A stretch of DNA of 64,000 nt from Pyrocephalus nanus (taxonomy: Eukaryota > Chordata > Aves > Passeriformes > Tyrannidae): the NCBI GenBank assembly GCA_038380795.1, contig CM076275.1:2420501-2484500 (forward strand), in the 5' to 3' direction. Below, piece by piece: positions 52,771 to 62,396 of this stretch (its first letter is position 1; the number at the start of each line of letters is the position of its first letter). The notes beneath the pieces are model-generated. The model saw nothing but the letters and a program-made list of their open reading frames with translations, did no database searches and was not told the origin of the DNA. Made by a program: the position numbers and the translations under genes.

Positions 52771-54700
52771 CACACGATTAATAACAAATAATTTTCCTGG
52801 CGCAGCCGAACTCGCGGTGACCCTCGGGAAGGGTGTCTGAGGCTCTGCCAGTCCGGGGGCCGGGGCAGCCGGCGGGGAGGGGGTGGGAGACTCTCTCCCG
52901 GGAGCCCCCCTGTCCTGCAGCGGTCACCGGTGTGCCTTGTCCCGGGGCAGGGGCGCATGGAGAGGGGCCGGTCCCCTGTGCTGCCCGCGCAGGCCGGGAT
53001 ATGGCCTTGAGCTTTCCTGGATAACACCTCGGTGTTCGGCGACGTGGAAAAATCCAAGGGGGGAAAGAAGGTGGGAACTGGGGGTGCCAGCGGGGTGCTC
53101 GCTGCACCGGGGAAGGGGGTGAGGGGAAAGGGGAGAAGGACCCTGGCTGTGACTGCCTGGGGAAAGGACCCTCTCTCCTCTCTATTTTCTCGACTCACTT
53201 TAACTGATCTATCCTGACACTCTATTTTGCTTTCAAATCAAGTAAAGATGTGGGAAAGAACTTTTGAACTGCTTTATGGAAAAGTGGAGGGAAGCACCGT
53301 TCCAGCCGAGCAGGCTTTTTCCAGCTCCTCTGGGGTGATGGAGCCGGGCCCGCCCCGCGCCCCCGGCAGTGCCCTGCAGGACCGATGACCCCAGGCGGGG
53401 GGAGCCCAAAACTCCCAGCCCCTTCACCTCTGGTCTTCAGCGCCTTTTGCAGTTCAGGGGATGGACAGGTGGGTGCTGTCAGGGTCAGCTCTCCCCGAGC
53501 TCTATTTTTTTTTTTTAGTGACATCTTGATGTCCTTCTGCCTTGCCCGCCGCTCCCGACTGAACTTCGCTCAGGAGTTTGCAAACGACTGGGAATGTCGA
53601 GCACCCGAGGTGAACCAGACAACCTCGGGGCTGCTAGAGATGGACGCGGTTTAAAATGCAAATATTTACCGGGGTCTCTGGGCCTCGAGGGGCTCAGCTG
53701 ATGCACGGGAAGGATGGAGACCTCCTCCCGCGGGGAAAGCAAGAGGTGGGGACGGCCTTTCTCCCGAGAATAGGGAAGGTGAATAGGTTACAAACGTGCA
53801 CCATGTCTGAGTCCCTTTTTTCCCTTTATTTCTGTGGGCAGCAGCCCCGGGGCCGATTTGCGGGGGCTTCTCCGCTCTCCATGAGAACAGGACGGAGCCC
53901 GATGGGTCGTGCTGAAGGAAGGCGATGGGACTCGATGATCATAAGGGTCTTTTCCAACCTGGATATCTCTATGATTCCACGAGGCTGCCAACAGCCCAGC
54001 TCCGCTCCGGCTATTTTAAACCCATTACTCACAGCAGCCTCCGGACGGGAGGTGGCATTTTTCGCTCTTTTTGATGTATTTATTTTTTAATGCACCCAAT
54101 TTACAGTTTTTGTTCTGCTCTATAAGGTCTGCTTTTTAAAAAATCGTTTTGGGTTCAATTCCTACAGGTTGGGGGCGCGGAAATGCTCAGCCCGGGCAGC
54201 GACGTGATTCCGGTAATGCTGGGTCCGGGTGTCTCCCAGGGCGACAGCCCCCTCCGCTCCTCCTGGGGTGTCTCCAAGGCAAGCATCCCTCAAAACCGGC
54301 GTTAAATAGAGAGTAATGGATTGGTCCTGCTTCTCCTGGCCCCCGGGAGCGGGAGCAGCCCCGGTTCCCCCTGGCCCCCCTGCCCGGGCCGTGGTGCGGG
54401 TCAGGCATTTACAGCGCACGGGTCTGCAGCGAGGGGATACATCTATATCCTAGAGATATATCTAATCTGTATCTTATATATATCTAATCTATATCATATA
54501 TCTGTCTTTGGTGTGGATTTAAGGGCATCCTCTCGCTCCCAGCCGCACATAGCCAAATCCTCCCGGTTATTCCCGTTGTTGGTCGTGACACATCTGGCGT
54601 GACAACAGAGCACTCCCGCAGGGCGGTCACCTCCAGATCGGCGCTTTCTCCTCTCTCCTCCCCTCCAAGCCCGCTCCGCTTAGAACACTTTTCGGCTGCC
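52771..54700. other. Upstream flank of PITX1, mixed GC-rich
   Basis: No coding exon is visible. The stretch holds a CR1 tail (53920-53978), a GC-rich block (52800-53010 and 53330-53400), and TA-rich words near 54440-54500. Confidence 0.65.
53920..53978 (+). mobile_element. CR1 LINE 3' terminal fragment
   Basis: GGCGATGGGACTCGATGATC, GGTCTTTTCCAACCTGGATA and a terminal TCTATGATTCC follow the CR1 3' end word order in sense orientation. It is about 60 bases long. Confidence 0.85.
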
Positions 54701-55200
54701 AAACTCTTCCACCAGGTGCTACATCACGGGTCCGTTCGTGTGACGTCATTCACTGCATCCCTGACGTCACGCCTCACCTTTTGGCCAGCCCACGACACAG
54801 GGCAAGCCTTGATGCCCCACTCGGAGTCGGCTCAGCTTCCCCAGACTTGGAAACGGCCTCATGGCCCCACGGGCTGGGCAGGACGGGGTCACCGAGCTGG
54901 GGTCCCCTTTTCTCTCCCTACATGGCTGGGGGCTGGAGGGAATTGCGGGAAGGGAGGAGAGGCCGCAGCAGCCCTCCCGTGGGGACTCCGCCAGCCGCCC
55001 GACCCTGCCAGGACACCCCTGGGGAGCCGCGACCTGCGTGGGCGTGGGAAGGGCCGTGGAGAGGCGGAGGGAGGGTCGGGACCCGCGGGGAAGCGGGTAG
55101 CGGGAGGGTTTTGCGTGGGAATCCCTGCATGGGACAGGCCGGGGAGCATCCCCGCTCCGCGCCCGCGCAGCCACCGCGCTCCCGGCTCCCCTCGGCTGAG
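54700..55200. other. CpG-rich block upstream of PITX1
   Basis: CpG density rises again across this block, which begins at the paired CREs. On the plus strand it leads to a TATA-like sequence at 55264. Taken together this resembles a second promoter region. Confidence 0.5.
54741..54769. promoter_or_regulatory. Paired consensus CRE palindromes
   Basis: TGACGTCA occurs exactly at 54741-54748 and again at 54762-54769, 21 bases start to start, i.e. two turns of the helix. Both are full eight-base CREB/ATF sites. They lie 3.05 kb upstream of the PITX1 ATG at the edge of a CpG-rich block. Confidence 0.7.
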
Positions 55201-55263
55201 GACTGCGTCAGGGATCTGTAAAAGGCTGGAAGCCCGCAAATAAACCTCTCCGCTTCCTCCTGC

Positions 55264-55271
55264 TATAAATA
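55264..55271 (+). promoter_or_regulatory. TATA box on + strand upstream of PITX1
   Basis: TATAAATA occurs in CCTGCTATAAATAACCCC. It lies 500 bases downstream of the CRE pair on the same (plus) strand and points away from PITX1. It could drive a divergent non-coding transcript similar in position to mammalian PITX1-AS1. No transcript is shown. Confidence 0.25.
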
Positions 55272-55704
55272 ACCCCAGAACTAGGGATGGCTCTGAGAAA
55301 TAAATCAGCGCTGGCCACGCCGGTGACAGCCCCAGGGAGAAGAGGAGACGTGTCTGACCGAGAGCAGGACTCCCGCTGTCCCCGAGGGGACCGGGCCGTG
55401 TCGCCCTCCCAGGTGCCTGGAGAGAGTCCCTGTTTTCGGAGTGGGGCTCCCATTCCCTGCTGGCTGCGGTGGTTGCAGCCAATGCCAAACCACCTGGGCC
55501 GTATATCAGGTGGTGAAGTTCAGTCTCTGCCAGCTTTTCCTTTTCAGATTTATTAGCGTTGTATAGACTCAGATTCAGTCTATAAATTATTGGGAATTGT
55601 TACAAAAATGAAGGCATCTCGTCCCAAGCGCACCTCTGCTCGAGAGGGAAGCTCTCTGAAAAATAGAGCTGAAGGGAGACAAGAGAGGAGGGAAAAGCTC
55701 TCCA

Positions 55705-56040
55705 ACCCACACCCAACCAAATTCAGCCCAGCCAGACCCAACCATAGTCCAATAAAACCCAACTAAATCAAGCTCAGTACAACTAAACCCAATCCACTTT
55801 AAGGAAACTCGAGTTCATTCAGTCAAACCAAACCAAACCAAACCAAACCAAACCAAACCAAACCAAACCAAACCAAACCAAACCAAACCATACCAAACCA
55901 AACCAAACCAAACCAAACCAAACCACAACGAGCGCAACCAAACCAAATGCAACCGCAATGAATACAACCGAACCAAGCCAATCCAAACCCAAACAGGGCA
56001 ATCCCAGCCAAACCAAGCCCAAGCCAAGCCAGCCAACCTC
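55705..56040 (+). repeat. (AACCA)n pentanucleotide array with degenerate flanks
   Basis: A nearly perfect run of about 20 AAACC/AACCA units (55824-55924, one TACCA variant) is flanked on both sides by decayed versions (CCCAACCAAATTCAGCCC on the left, AACCAAGCCCAAGCCAAGCC on the right). On the minus strand it translates as VWFGL repeats, which are not a protein. Confidence 0.97.
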
Positions 56041-56099
56041 TCCCGCTGCCCTCAGACGGGAGCTGCTGCAGGAAAACAACTTTTAATAACGAAACCATC

Positions 56100-57020
56100 C
56101 AGAAAGTGTCCACCGACCACGCCTCTGCTGGTGCGTGGCTCTGACCCACGGGATTCCCACGCGTGTGGGCAGAAGCAGAGGCTGGGGATGGGCGCAGGAG
56201 TGGGTGCAGGACAGCCCCGCGGAGCAGGGAGCGCTCTGGGGGGGCCGTGGTTGCTGTTGCGGTGTACCGGTGGGGAGGTGGTGTCCGTCGGGGCGGTGTT
56301 CTGCCCCAAAACAGCATCACCCCAAATGAAAGGCATGACCCTTACGCACAACATGGAGACCCACGTTTATGCCCCCGCGCAAGGCAGAGCTCCGCACGCC
56401 CCGCGCGACTGTGGCCCCGTCCTGAAGGGAAAACGAAGCAAACCCCCAAAAGGCGAAAGATGCCTCGGAACCCCCCGACCTCTGTCGGAGGCAGAGCCGC
56501 GTTCCCCCCAGGCCGGGCGGAGCGGGAAGCAGAGGGAGGGAAGAAACCCAGCCCGAAGCGCGTGTTAAATCGCTCAGGAGGGGAAGGTGGAAAATTACGC
56601 TGGCTCCTGGCCGGCCTGTCCTCCTCTGAGCAGCCAGGACAGCAATTTTCCTAAGAAGTAGAGCAAAACGAAATTAGCCCCTTTTGGACCCGCAGCCTTC
56701 GTCCCTCCGAGTGTCGGCCAAGCCTCCGCCTTCTGCGGGAACGCGGGGCCCCTCCGCACCGCGGATGCTCCGCGGGAGGGTTTCCACCGGCCGCTGTCGG
56801 TCCCTCGGCCTCCCTGCCCCATCCCGCTTCCCTCGGTTCGGCGGACCCTGCCCCACCGCCTCGGCTCTCCCCGCCATCGAAAAGCGAAGGGGGAAACGGA
56901 TTTTTCTTGAGGGGACACTTCCCGGGGCACCTGGGACACCCGGGGCTGCCCCCCCCCCCGCCATCCCCATCCCGCTGCGGGGCTCCCCCGGGCCAGCGGC
57001 AGCGCTTGCAAAAACTCGGG
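56100..57020. other. CpG-rich block, distal upstream region
   Basis: High CpG and C/G-run density by eye; it includes a C12 run near 56950-56961. No gene is recognised, and open frames on both strands are GC-driven. Confidence 0.55.
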
Positions 57021-57359
57021 ATGAAAAAGTTGAAGGCTTAATGTTTTCTGACAGATACAAATGATACCCCAAGGCTTTCTTGAAATGCAGCGACTGACGG
57101 CTGGAGAAACGGTTTTCCTATTCGGGTTTCTGCAGCTGGAAGCGGCCGGGGGTGGGATGGGATGGGGCTGGTTCCCTTCGGCCGCCATTCTCCTCCCGCC
57201 TGCACCCCGAAAATAAAACAATCTCCTGCTTGTCCGACCTGGAACAACTCCTTTTTCCCCTCAAAATGCCTGGCAGCACAGTCTCGCCCTTGCCTAGAGT
57301 TCCCTCCCAGCCCTCCCCGCGTCCATCAGACCGCAGGCACTGAGCTCTCCTCTAAAACA

Positions 57360-58030
57360 ATATGAACTTGCTGCTGGAAGCGGCTTGGGTTTATCTCTGA
57401 TAAACCTGATGTGAGCGGGAGAGTGTCAGTGCCCTGCACTGACAGCGCCGGAGGATGGACAGCTCAGGAATACGGGCGTTGTTTCCCTAAGTGGGGGAAA
57501 GAGAGGGGGAAAAAAAATCACAATATAGCCCCACAATTCCCTCTCTGGGCAGAGAGAACATGCTTTTCTGATTAATTGACGGAGGAAGGGGCACCGGAGT
57601 TTGCGAGGCAGCCTGCTCATGTTACTCTGTGCATCTTTAGATCCCCAAATGAGGCTCTTTTGTGGGCTCAAAAAGATGCCTCTGAAACAGGATAATCAGA
57701 GGCCCGTGCACTCCGTTGGCATTTGCTGAAGACTCTTCTTCAGCAGAAAAAAAGAGGCCGAGTTTGGAATGAACGACATTATGTTTCCATGTGGCTTTCC
57801 CCCACCTTGTTTCGGCCGAGCAAACTCTTAATTACTCCAGCATTTGGATGGGGGAAACACATTTCCCTTCAACAGGACATTTCCTGAAAGGCTGAAATAT
57901 TCTAATAATGCTCTGGGCTCTTTTATAGGCTTAGAACAGCAGAGACTCTCTGCAACACCCTCACATTTCTTGCTTTAAAATGCAAAATCAGAGAAATAGT
58001 CAATCTCTATTTGCATTCATCTTCTCTTCT
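57360..58030. promoter_or_regulatory. Candidate conserved upstream element of PITX1
   Basis: Repeat-free sequence between CpG-rich and T-rich DNA. It contains a GATA-type palindrome (TTATCTCTGATAAACC near 57391), a TGATTAATTG core near 57570, TCTTAATTACTCCAGCATTT near 57827, and a perfect 8-bp-stem hairpin at 57424-57444. A role as a limb or pharyngeal enhancer is speculation. Confidence 0.35.
57424..57444. repeat. Small perfect hairpin
   Basis: TGTCAGTG and CACTGACA flank a five-base CCCTG loop. It is too short for a microRNA precursor. It may be a palindromic protein-binding site inside the surrounding candidate element. Confidence 0.7.
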
Positions 58031-59470
58031 ATATTATTTATTTTCCCTCCTTTTATATTTTTCTTTTAATATTTTTTCCTTTACTTTGTTCCTTACCACA
58101 CACACACTTTTTAATTATATTTTTTTCTTTCCCCTCTGTCCTTTTAATTTTTATTTCTGATTTTTTTTTTGTCTTATTTCCCCCCCATACGGCTGATTTC
58201 GCCCCGCTGCCCCGCGCTGCTCCCGGCGCAGCTCCCGCTCCGTCTCCGCTGCCCCAGGAGCAAACACGGCCGAGATAAAAGCACGGGACACTTTTCTTTC
58301 CAGTTTCATTGTGGGAACGGCCGTATCTTAACTGGCACATCTCGGGGAGAGATAGGAACACACCGCCTTCCAGAGGGCTGTGCTAATCAGCGCGCTGGGT
58401 TAGATATAAAAGTTCAGGGCAAATAAAACGAATTAGTTTTATTAGCACGTTTAGGAGGCGGTCTAACGAAGGAATTTGGCTTTACTAGAGAATGTTTTCT
58501 CCTCCCCTTTTGTTATTTAGAAGCAACGTATATTCGAGCTGCTCATAGCGGGAGGGAATTAATGAATTGTTCCATCTGCGATCATTTTCTGGGAGAAAGG
58601 CGCTCCCTTCTCTAAACGCGATAAGAAAGATATATACATATATCTCTATATATTTATATTTGGAAATACACATTTTCACAATAAAACATGCGTGAACGAT
58701 AAAACGCACTGTAAAGGAGAGGTGGTGGAGCCGCCAGGTTATTGTTTGGCGGAGGGTTTCAGTAGGAAAAGTCTGCCTCGATCACAAGCGCCTCTAACTC
58801 GGCTAAAACTTTCTCAGGGAAATGTGGCCACGGCTCCAGCGCGGGATTTCCAAGGACATTGTTCATATTTCAGGCAAATGAAGGATTTTTGGGCAAGTTC
58901 TGCCAGTGAAGTAGACCTCAGGAAATATTTGGAAGTCAGATTTTACATAGGCGGCTGGAGCTGGCGCAGGGAATAACCTGGAGAAGAGGGACTTTGATTT
59001 GTTAAGTGGAAAGTATATATTTTTTTATTGTTATAAAAAAAAAAAGCAAACGGCTTCTAGTTCCTCGATTCAAGCACAAAAGTATCGTTTTATGTACAAT
59101 TTGTGACTCGCACTTTGTGTTCGTCTGCAGAAAGATTGGCAAAATTTGGGAAAAAGGGACGAAATAACAGAAAATAAAAGAAATAAGGGAAAACTCGCTT
59201 ACTGGCAAAGTTTTTAGCATGATGCTAAAAAAAAATTCCCTGAAAGATACCACCGAGATGGAGTCCTCAGGTCCATTTCAGAGGGGTTAACTCGCCGAAA
59301 AAAAACCTTTTCCCCCCACTTTCAGGATTTTACTCCCAACTCAGGAGCTGTGCAGAACCCGCGACATATGTACTTCCCAAAGATGGTGGCTATTTTTTAA
59401 ATTAAATAAAAAAGGGGAGGAGGAAAGCAAAAAAAAGCAGAGGGGATGTAGAATATTATTTTTCTGAAAA
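58031..59470. other. AT-rich upstream flank with a TAAT-rich element
   Basis: T-rich low-complexity sequence (58020-58180) is followed by a block at 58340-58480 with TGTGCTAATCAGCGCG, ACGAATTAGTTTTATTAGCA and GGTTAGATATAAAAG words, which looks like a conserved homeodomain-binding element. Then come TA-rich runs near 58630-58660 and unique sequence to 59470. No exon is supported. Confidence 0.45.
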
Positions 59471-59553
59471 GGCAAATTCATCGACGGCCCAGGGTCTCCC
59501 CGCCTGCCCGCCCCGTGAATCACCGGGAGCAGCCGCCTCTCCACCGCAGCCGA

Positions 59554-59631
59554 GGACCCCTCGGCATCAGCCACATCCCCCGCTCGTCCCGGGGACCCCT
59601 CGGCATCAGCCACATCCCCCGCTCGTCCCGG
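59554..59631 (+). repeat. 39-bp tandem duplication
   Basis: A unit starting GGACCCCTCGGCATCAGCCA occurs at 59554-59592 and 59593-59631, identical over almost its whole length. Confidence 0.95.
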
Positions 59632-59801
59632 GGATCCCCCGCCCCGCCGGGGCCGCCCGAGCCTCCGCGCATCGCTGCAGCCCCCAGCGCTGCCTCCACC
59701 GGCCTGCTCTGCCCAGGGCACCGCGGACGAGCCGTGGAGTGTCCCGCGCAGCAGGGCTGGAGGCTGAAAACGCTGCGGTGCGTTCGGAAAAAAAAAAATT
59801 A

Positions 59802-59826
59802 AATATATATATATATATATACACAC
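59802..59826 (+). repeat. (AT)n/(AC)n microsatellite
   Basis: About nine AT dinucleotides run directly into ACACACA. Confidence 0.9.
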
Positions 59827-60164
59827 ATTAAAAAAAATATTATAAAATGAGGTAACCCCTCTGGAATTGCCTTTCCCAGCGCATTTGTCAGAGCTGACGA
59901 AGCGCAGAGGCCCCGAAAGAATTTATACACGGTATAAAGATGTCAAGGGCTGCGCGGGGAGCGGAGCGCGGGGCCGCGGTGAGGGGCGCTCCCCGCGCCG
60001 GCTCCGCTTTGTTTCCCAGCCCCTCCGGCCGCGTCCCCGCAGCGCCCGGCGGCGATGGAAGCGGGACGGCTCCGCGGGAGAGACGCGCGTGGGGCGGGAC
60101 GGGGCGCGGGGCGCACGCGTGGGGGGCGGGACGGGACGGGCGGCCGGGAGGGACCGGAGGCGAC

Positions 60165-60312
60165 ACGCGTGGGGAGGGACGGGCGCGGGACACACACACA
60201 CACACACACGCGTGGGGAGGGACGGGACGGGCGCGGGACACACACACACACACACACGCGTGGGGAGGGACGGGACGGGCGCGGGGGGTTGGACACACAC
60301 ACGCGTGGGGCG
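60165..60312 (+). repeat. GC-rich/CA composite minisatellite
   Basis: Three copies of a roughly 48-bp unit: ACGCGTGGGGAGGGACGGG, then a GACGGGCGCGGGA part, then a (CA)n run of 7-9 units. The third copy is shortened. Earlier, more diverged GCGTGGGG/GGGACGGG words extend back to about 60085. Each unit pairs a purine G-run block with a Z-DNA-prone CA/CG block. Confidence 0.93.
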
Positions 60313-60421
60313 ACTCACCGGGCGCTGCGCTCGGCGGCGGCGGGGTGCCGGGCCCGGCGGGCGCTGTGCGCGCCCCGGCCGCCGCTCCAGGGTTTTCTTG
60401 GGAGATTTCCCCGTCTCCTCC

Positions 60422-60429
60422 TGACGTCA
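60422..60429. promoter_or_regulatory. Consensus CRE in distal CpG island
   Basis: A third exact TGACGTCA, in the context TCCTCCTGACGTCAGCCCCG, inside the distal CpG island. Confidence 0.5.
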
Positions 60430-61784
60430 GCCCCGTCCCAGGGTGCCGCAGACGGGGGAGGGCCGGGGGCAGGGCCGCCCCGCACCGGGAGCCCGGCAGT
60501 GCCGGCAGCCCCGCACCTCCGTCCGTCCTGCCGCCCGAGGCATCCCCGGGCCCGGCCCCCCTCCCGCCCGGCCGAGCCTCCCTCGGGGGGCGGCTTCGGG
60601 CTCCTGCTTACACGGCCCCTGCCCTTTTCATTTCCTCCCGGTTGGGGCTCTTGTCCGAGGGGGCAGGGACAAGGAAAGGTCACTTTTCTCTCTCTCTCTC
60701 TCTTTTGTTTTTCCCCCTGAATTACTCTGCTGTTTCAGGACCTCAGCGCAGTGCCGAGCACCCCGGGGAGGGCAGTGAACAGCGCCCAGAGCCGCCCGGG
60801 CTGAAGGATGCAGGAGTCCAGGAGATGCTTCCCCGGGTGATACAGGCACACTGAGTTCACTGCTCATCCCCAGGCCCTTGGTCCACTTTAATTTTCCAGG
60901 GATGCTTCTGGAGTTTCAGACACTTCCCTCCTCATACCTACCCCCTGGAAGTTTCCCTCCCAAGAGTAAAACACGAGAGTCATGCAGTGACCAAGTGAAC
61001 ACGGCAGCAGGACGTGCCTGTGCTTCCCTCAGTGCAGCAGGTCACACACTCACACAGCCTATAACTGCAGCTGAAAACCAAGGACAACGAATATGGAATG
61101 GATCAGAAAGATAAATAGCATAAAATCAGGAACAGTCCAGTCCCACACTTGCCATTTGTTATAGAGAGAAGAAGTAAATGGGATTCACATGTCGAGCATT
61201 AGCTGGTTGTTAGTCTGTAAGATAATATTAACTTCAGCGCTTGCTGGTTTACTCTAGTTTTCCAAAGGCAGTTCCAGGAGGCGCCCAGCCTGTAATTTAG
61301 GATGGCACATACTGTGTGAAAGAGGCTTTGGCACCGGGGCCTACCAGCACATCAAGGTGATATTAACATAATAAAACTTTTGGAGAGGGAGTAGGAGCTC
61401 ATAAATTAATGCATTCTACTGTTTTAATGCTGGGAGCTAACAATGTGTTTCCTGTTCAGCTGATCATCCCCGCTGCAGCCTAACAGCTGTTTTAAAGGTG
61501 CCGTGAAACTGAAGAGAGGGAAGATGATTGTCTTTAAATCAATGTTTAATGATGTGTTATTAGGAGAAAAGTCTTCCTCCAGCAGATGTTTACATGCTGA
61601 GGATGGAGGGAGCTTCCCAGCCTGCCTGTCTGGGATGACAGGGAGACCCCCCTGTGTCCCACCAGTCCTGCAGATGGTCCTGATGTCCCCAGCACTGGGA
61701 CACAACTCACTCAGCACCAGGAGGGGCTTTGCCCAGGTCTTTGGGTGGGTGCTGAGCAAACTCCTTGCAGATGTTGAATTGTTG

Positions 61785-61858
61785 CAAGTGAGGGAGGTTG
61801 GACTAGAGGATGGTGGTCCCTTCCCACTGTATCCAGTCTGGGATTCTGATTCTGTGAA
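61785..61858 (+). mobile_element. CR1 LINE 3' terminal fragment
   Basis: GTGAGGGAGGTTGGACTAGA, GGTGGTCCCTTCCCACTGTA and the terminal GATTCTGATTCTGTGAA follow CR1 3' end order in sense orientation. Possible further CR1-derived sequence precedes it from about 61545 but is too diverged to call. Confidence 0.88.
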
Positions 61859-62348
61859 GGTTTGCAAATAATTTCAGTCATGACTACGAGCAGGCGAATA
61901 GGGCAAACGCTGAGAACACCCTGCCCATGTTCAGCACAGGTCAGGGCTGGCAGGATCCTTCCTCCATAAAGATCAGCTGTGGATGTTGGAATATCTCCCA
62001 GCTCAGGTGTCTCTTTCTGGAGGACGAGCTCAGAGTGATCCCCCGTGTTAGAGGGGATCAAAAGAGATCTGGAGAGGCAAACAACCGGTCAGAGAGCCCC
62101 CAGCAGAGCAGTGGGGGTGGCCTGTTGTCTCTGGGCTGCCTCAGATTATCCACAGATTCCACCCCTCCTCGCCTAGGACACAGTCCTTGCTGCAGGTGTA
62201 TTATGGGCTGGAAGCCTGACTGAGCTCCTCAGTCACACGGGTCAGTCAGACTGAGACACCTCTGAACAGGCACGAATAGCGAGCTCCAGGCACCAGAAAA
62301 ATACGTGTAGCTTTGGGGCAAGGAGTAAACTTGGAGATGTGGTGCCTA

Positions 62349-62396
62349 AAATAAGGTGGAAGCAGAAGATAAAAATAAGGTGGGAATAGAAGATGT
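62349..62396 (+). repeat. About 24-bp imperfect tandem duplication
   Basis: AAAATAAGGTGGAAGCAGAA is followed by AAAAATAAGGTGGGAATAGA in head-to-tail order with a few substitutions. Confidence 0.8.

Larger units (their letters stand above)
59470..60640. other. Distal CpG island
   Basis: A dense CpG island 7.8-8.9 kb upstream of the PITX1 ATG. It contains a 39-bp duplication, a CA/GC-rich minisatellite, a consensus CRE (60422-60429), and a minus-strand CCCG|GTGAGT donor-like site at 60318. It could be the promoter and first exon of an upstream PITX1 transcript (minus strand) or of a divergent lncRNA (plus strand). Confidence 0.6.

Noticed and set aside
55815..56320. Minus-strand frames with VWFGL repeats
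   Set aside because: Direct translation of the AACCA pentanucleotide array in three frames.
57424..57444. Possible microRNA hairpin
   Set aside because: The stem is only 8 base pairs. It is listed only as a small palindrome.
59940..60854. Plus-strand open frame of 304 codons over the distal CpG island
   Set aside because: Driven by GC content and the CA minisatellite, which yields THTHTH repeats. Several frames are open at once, as expected of CpG islands.
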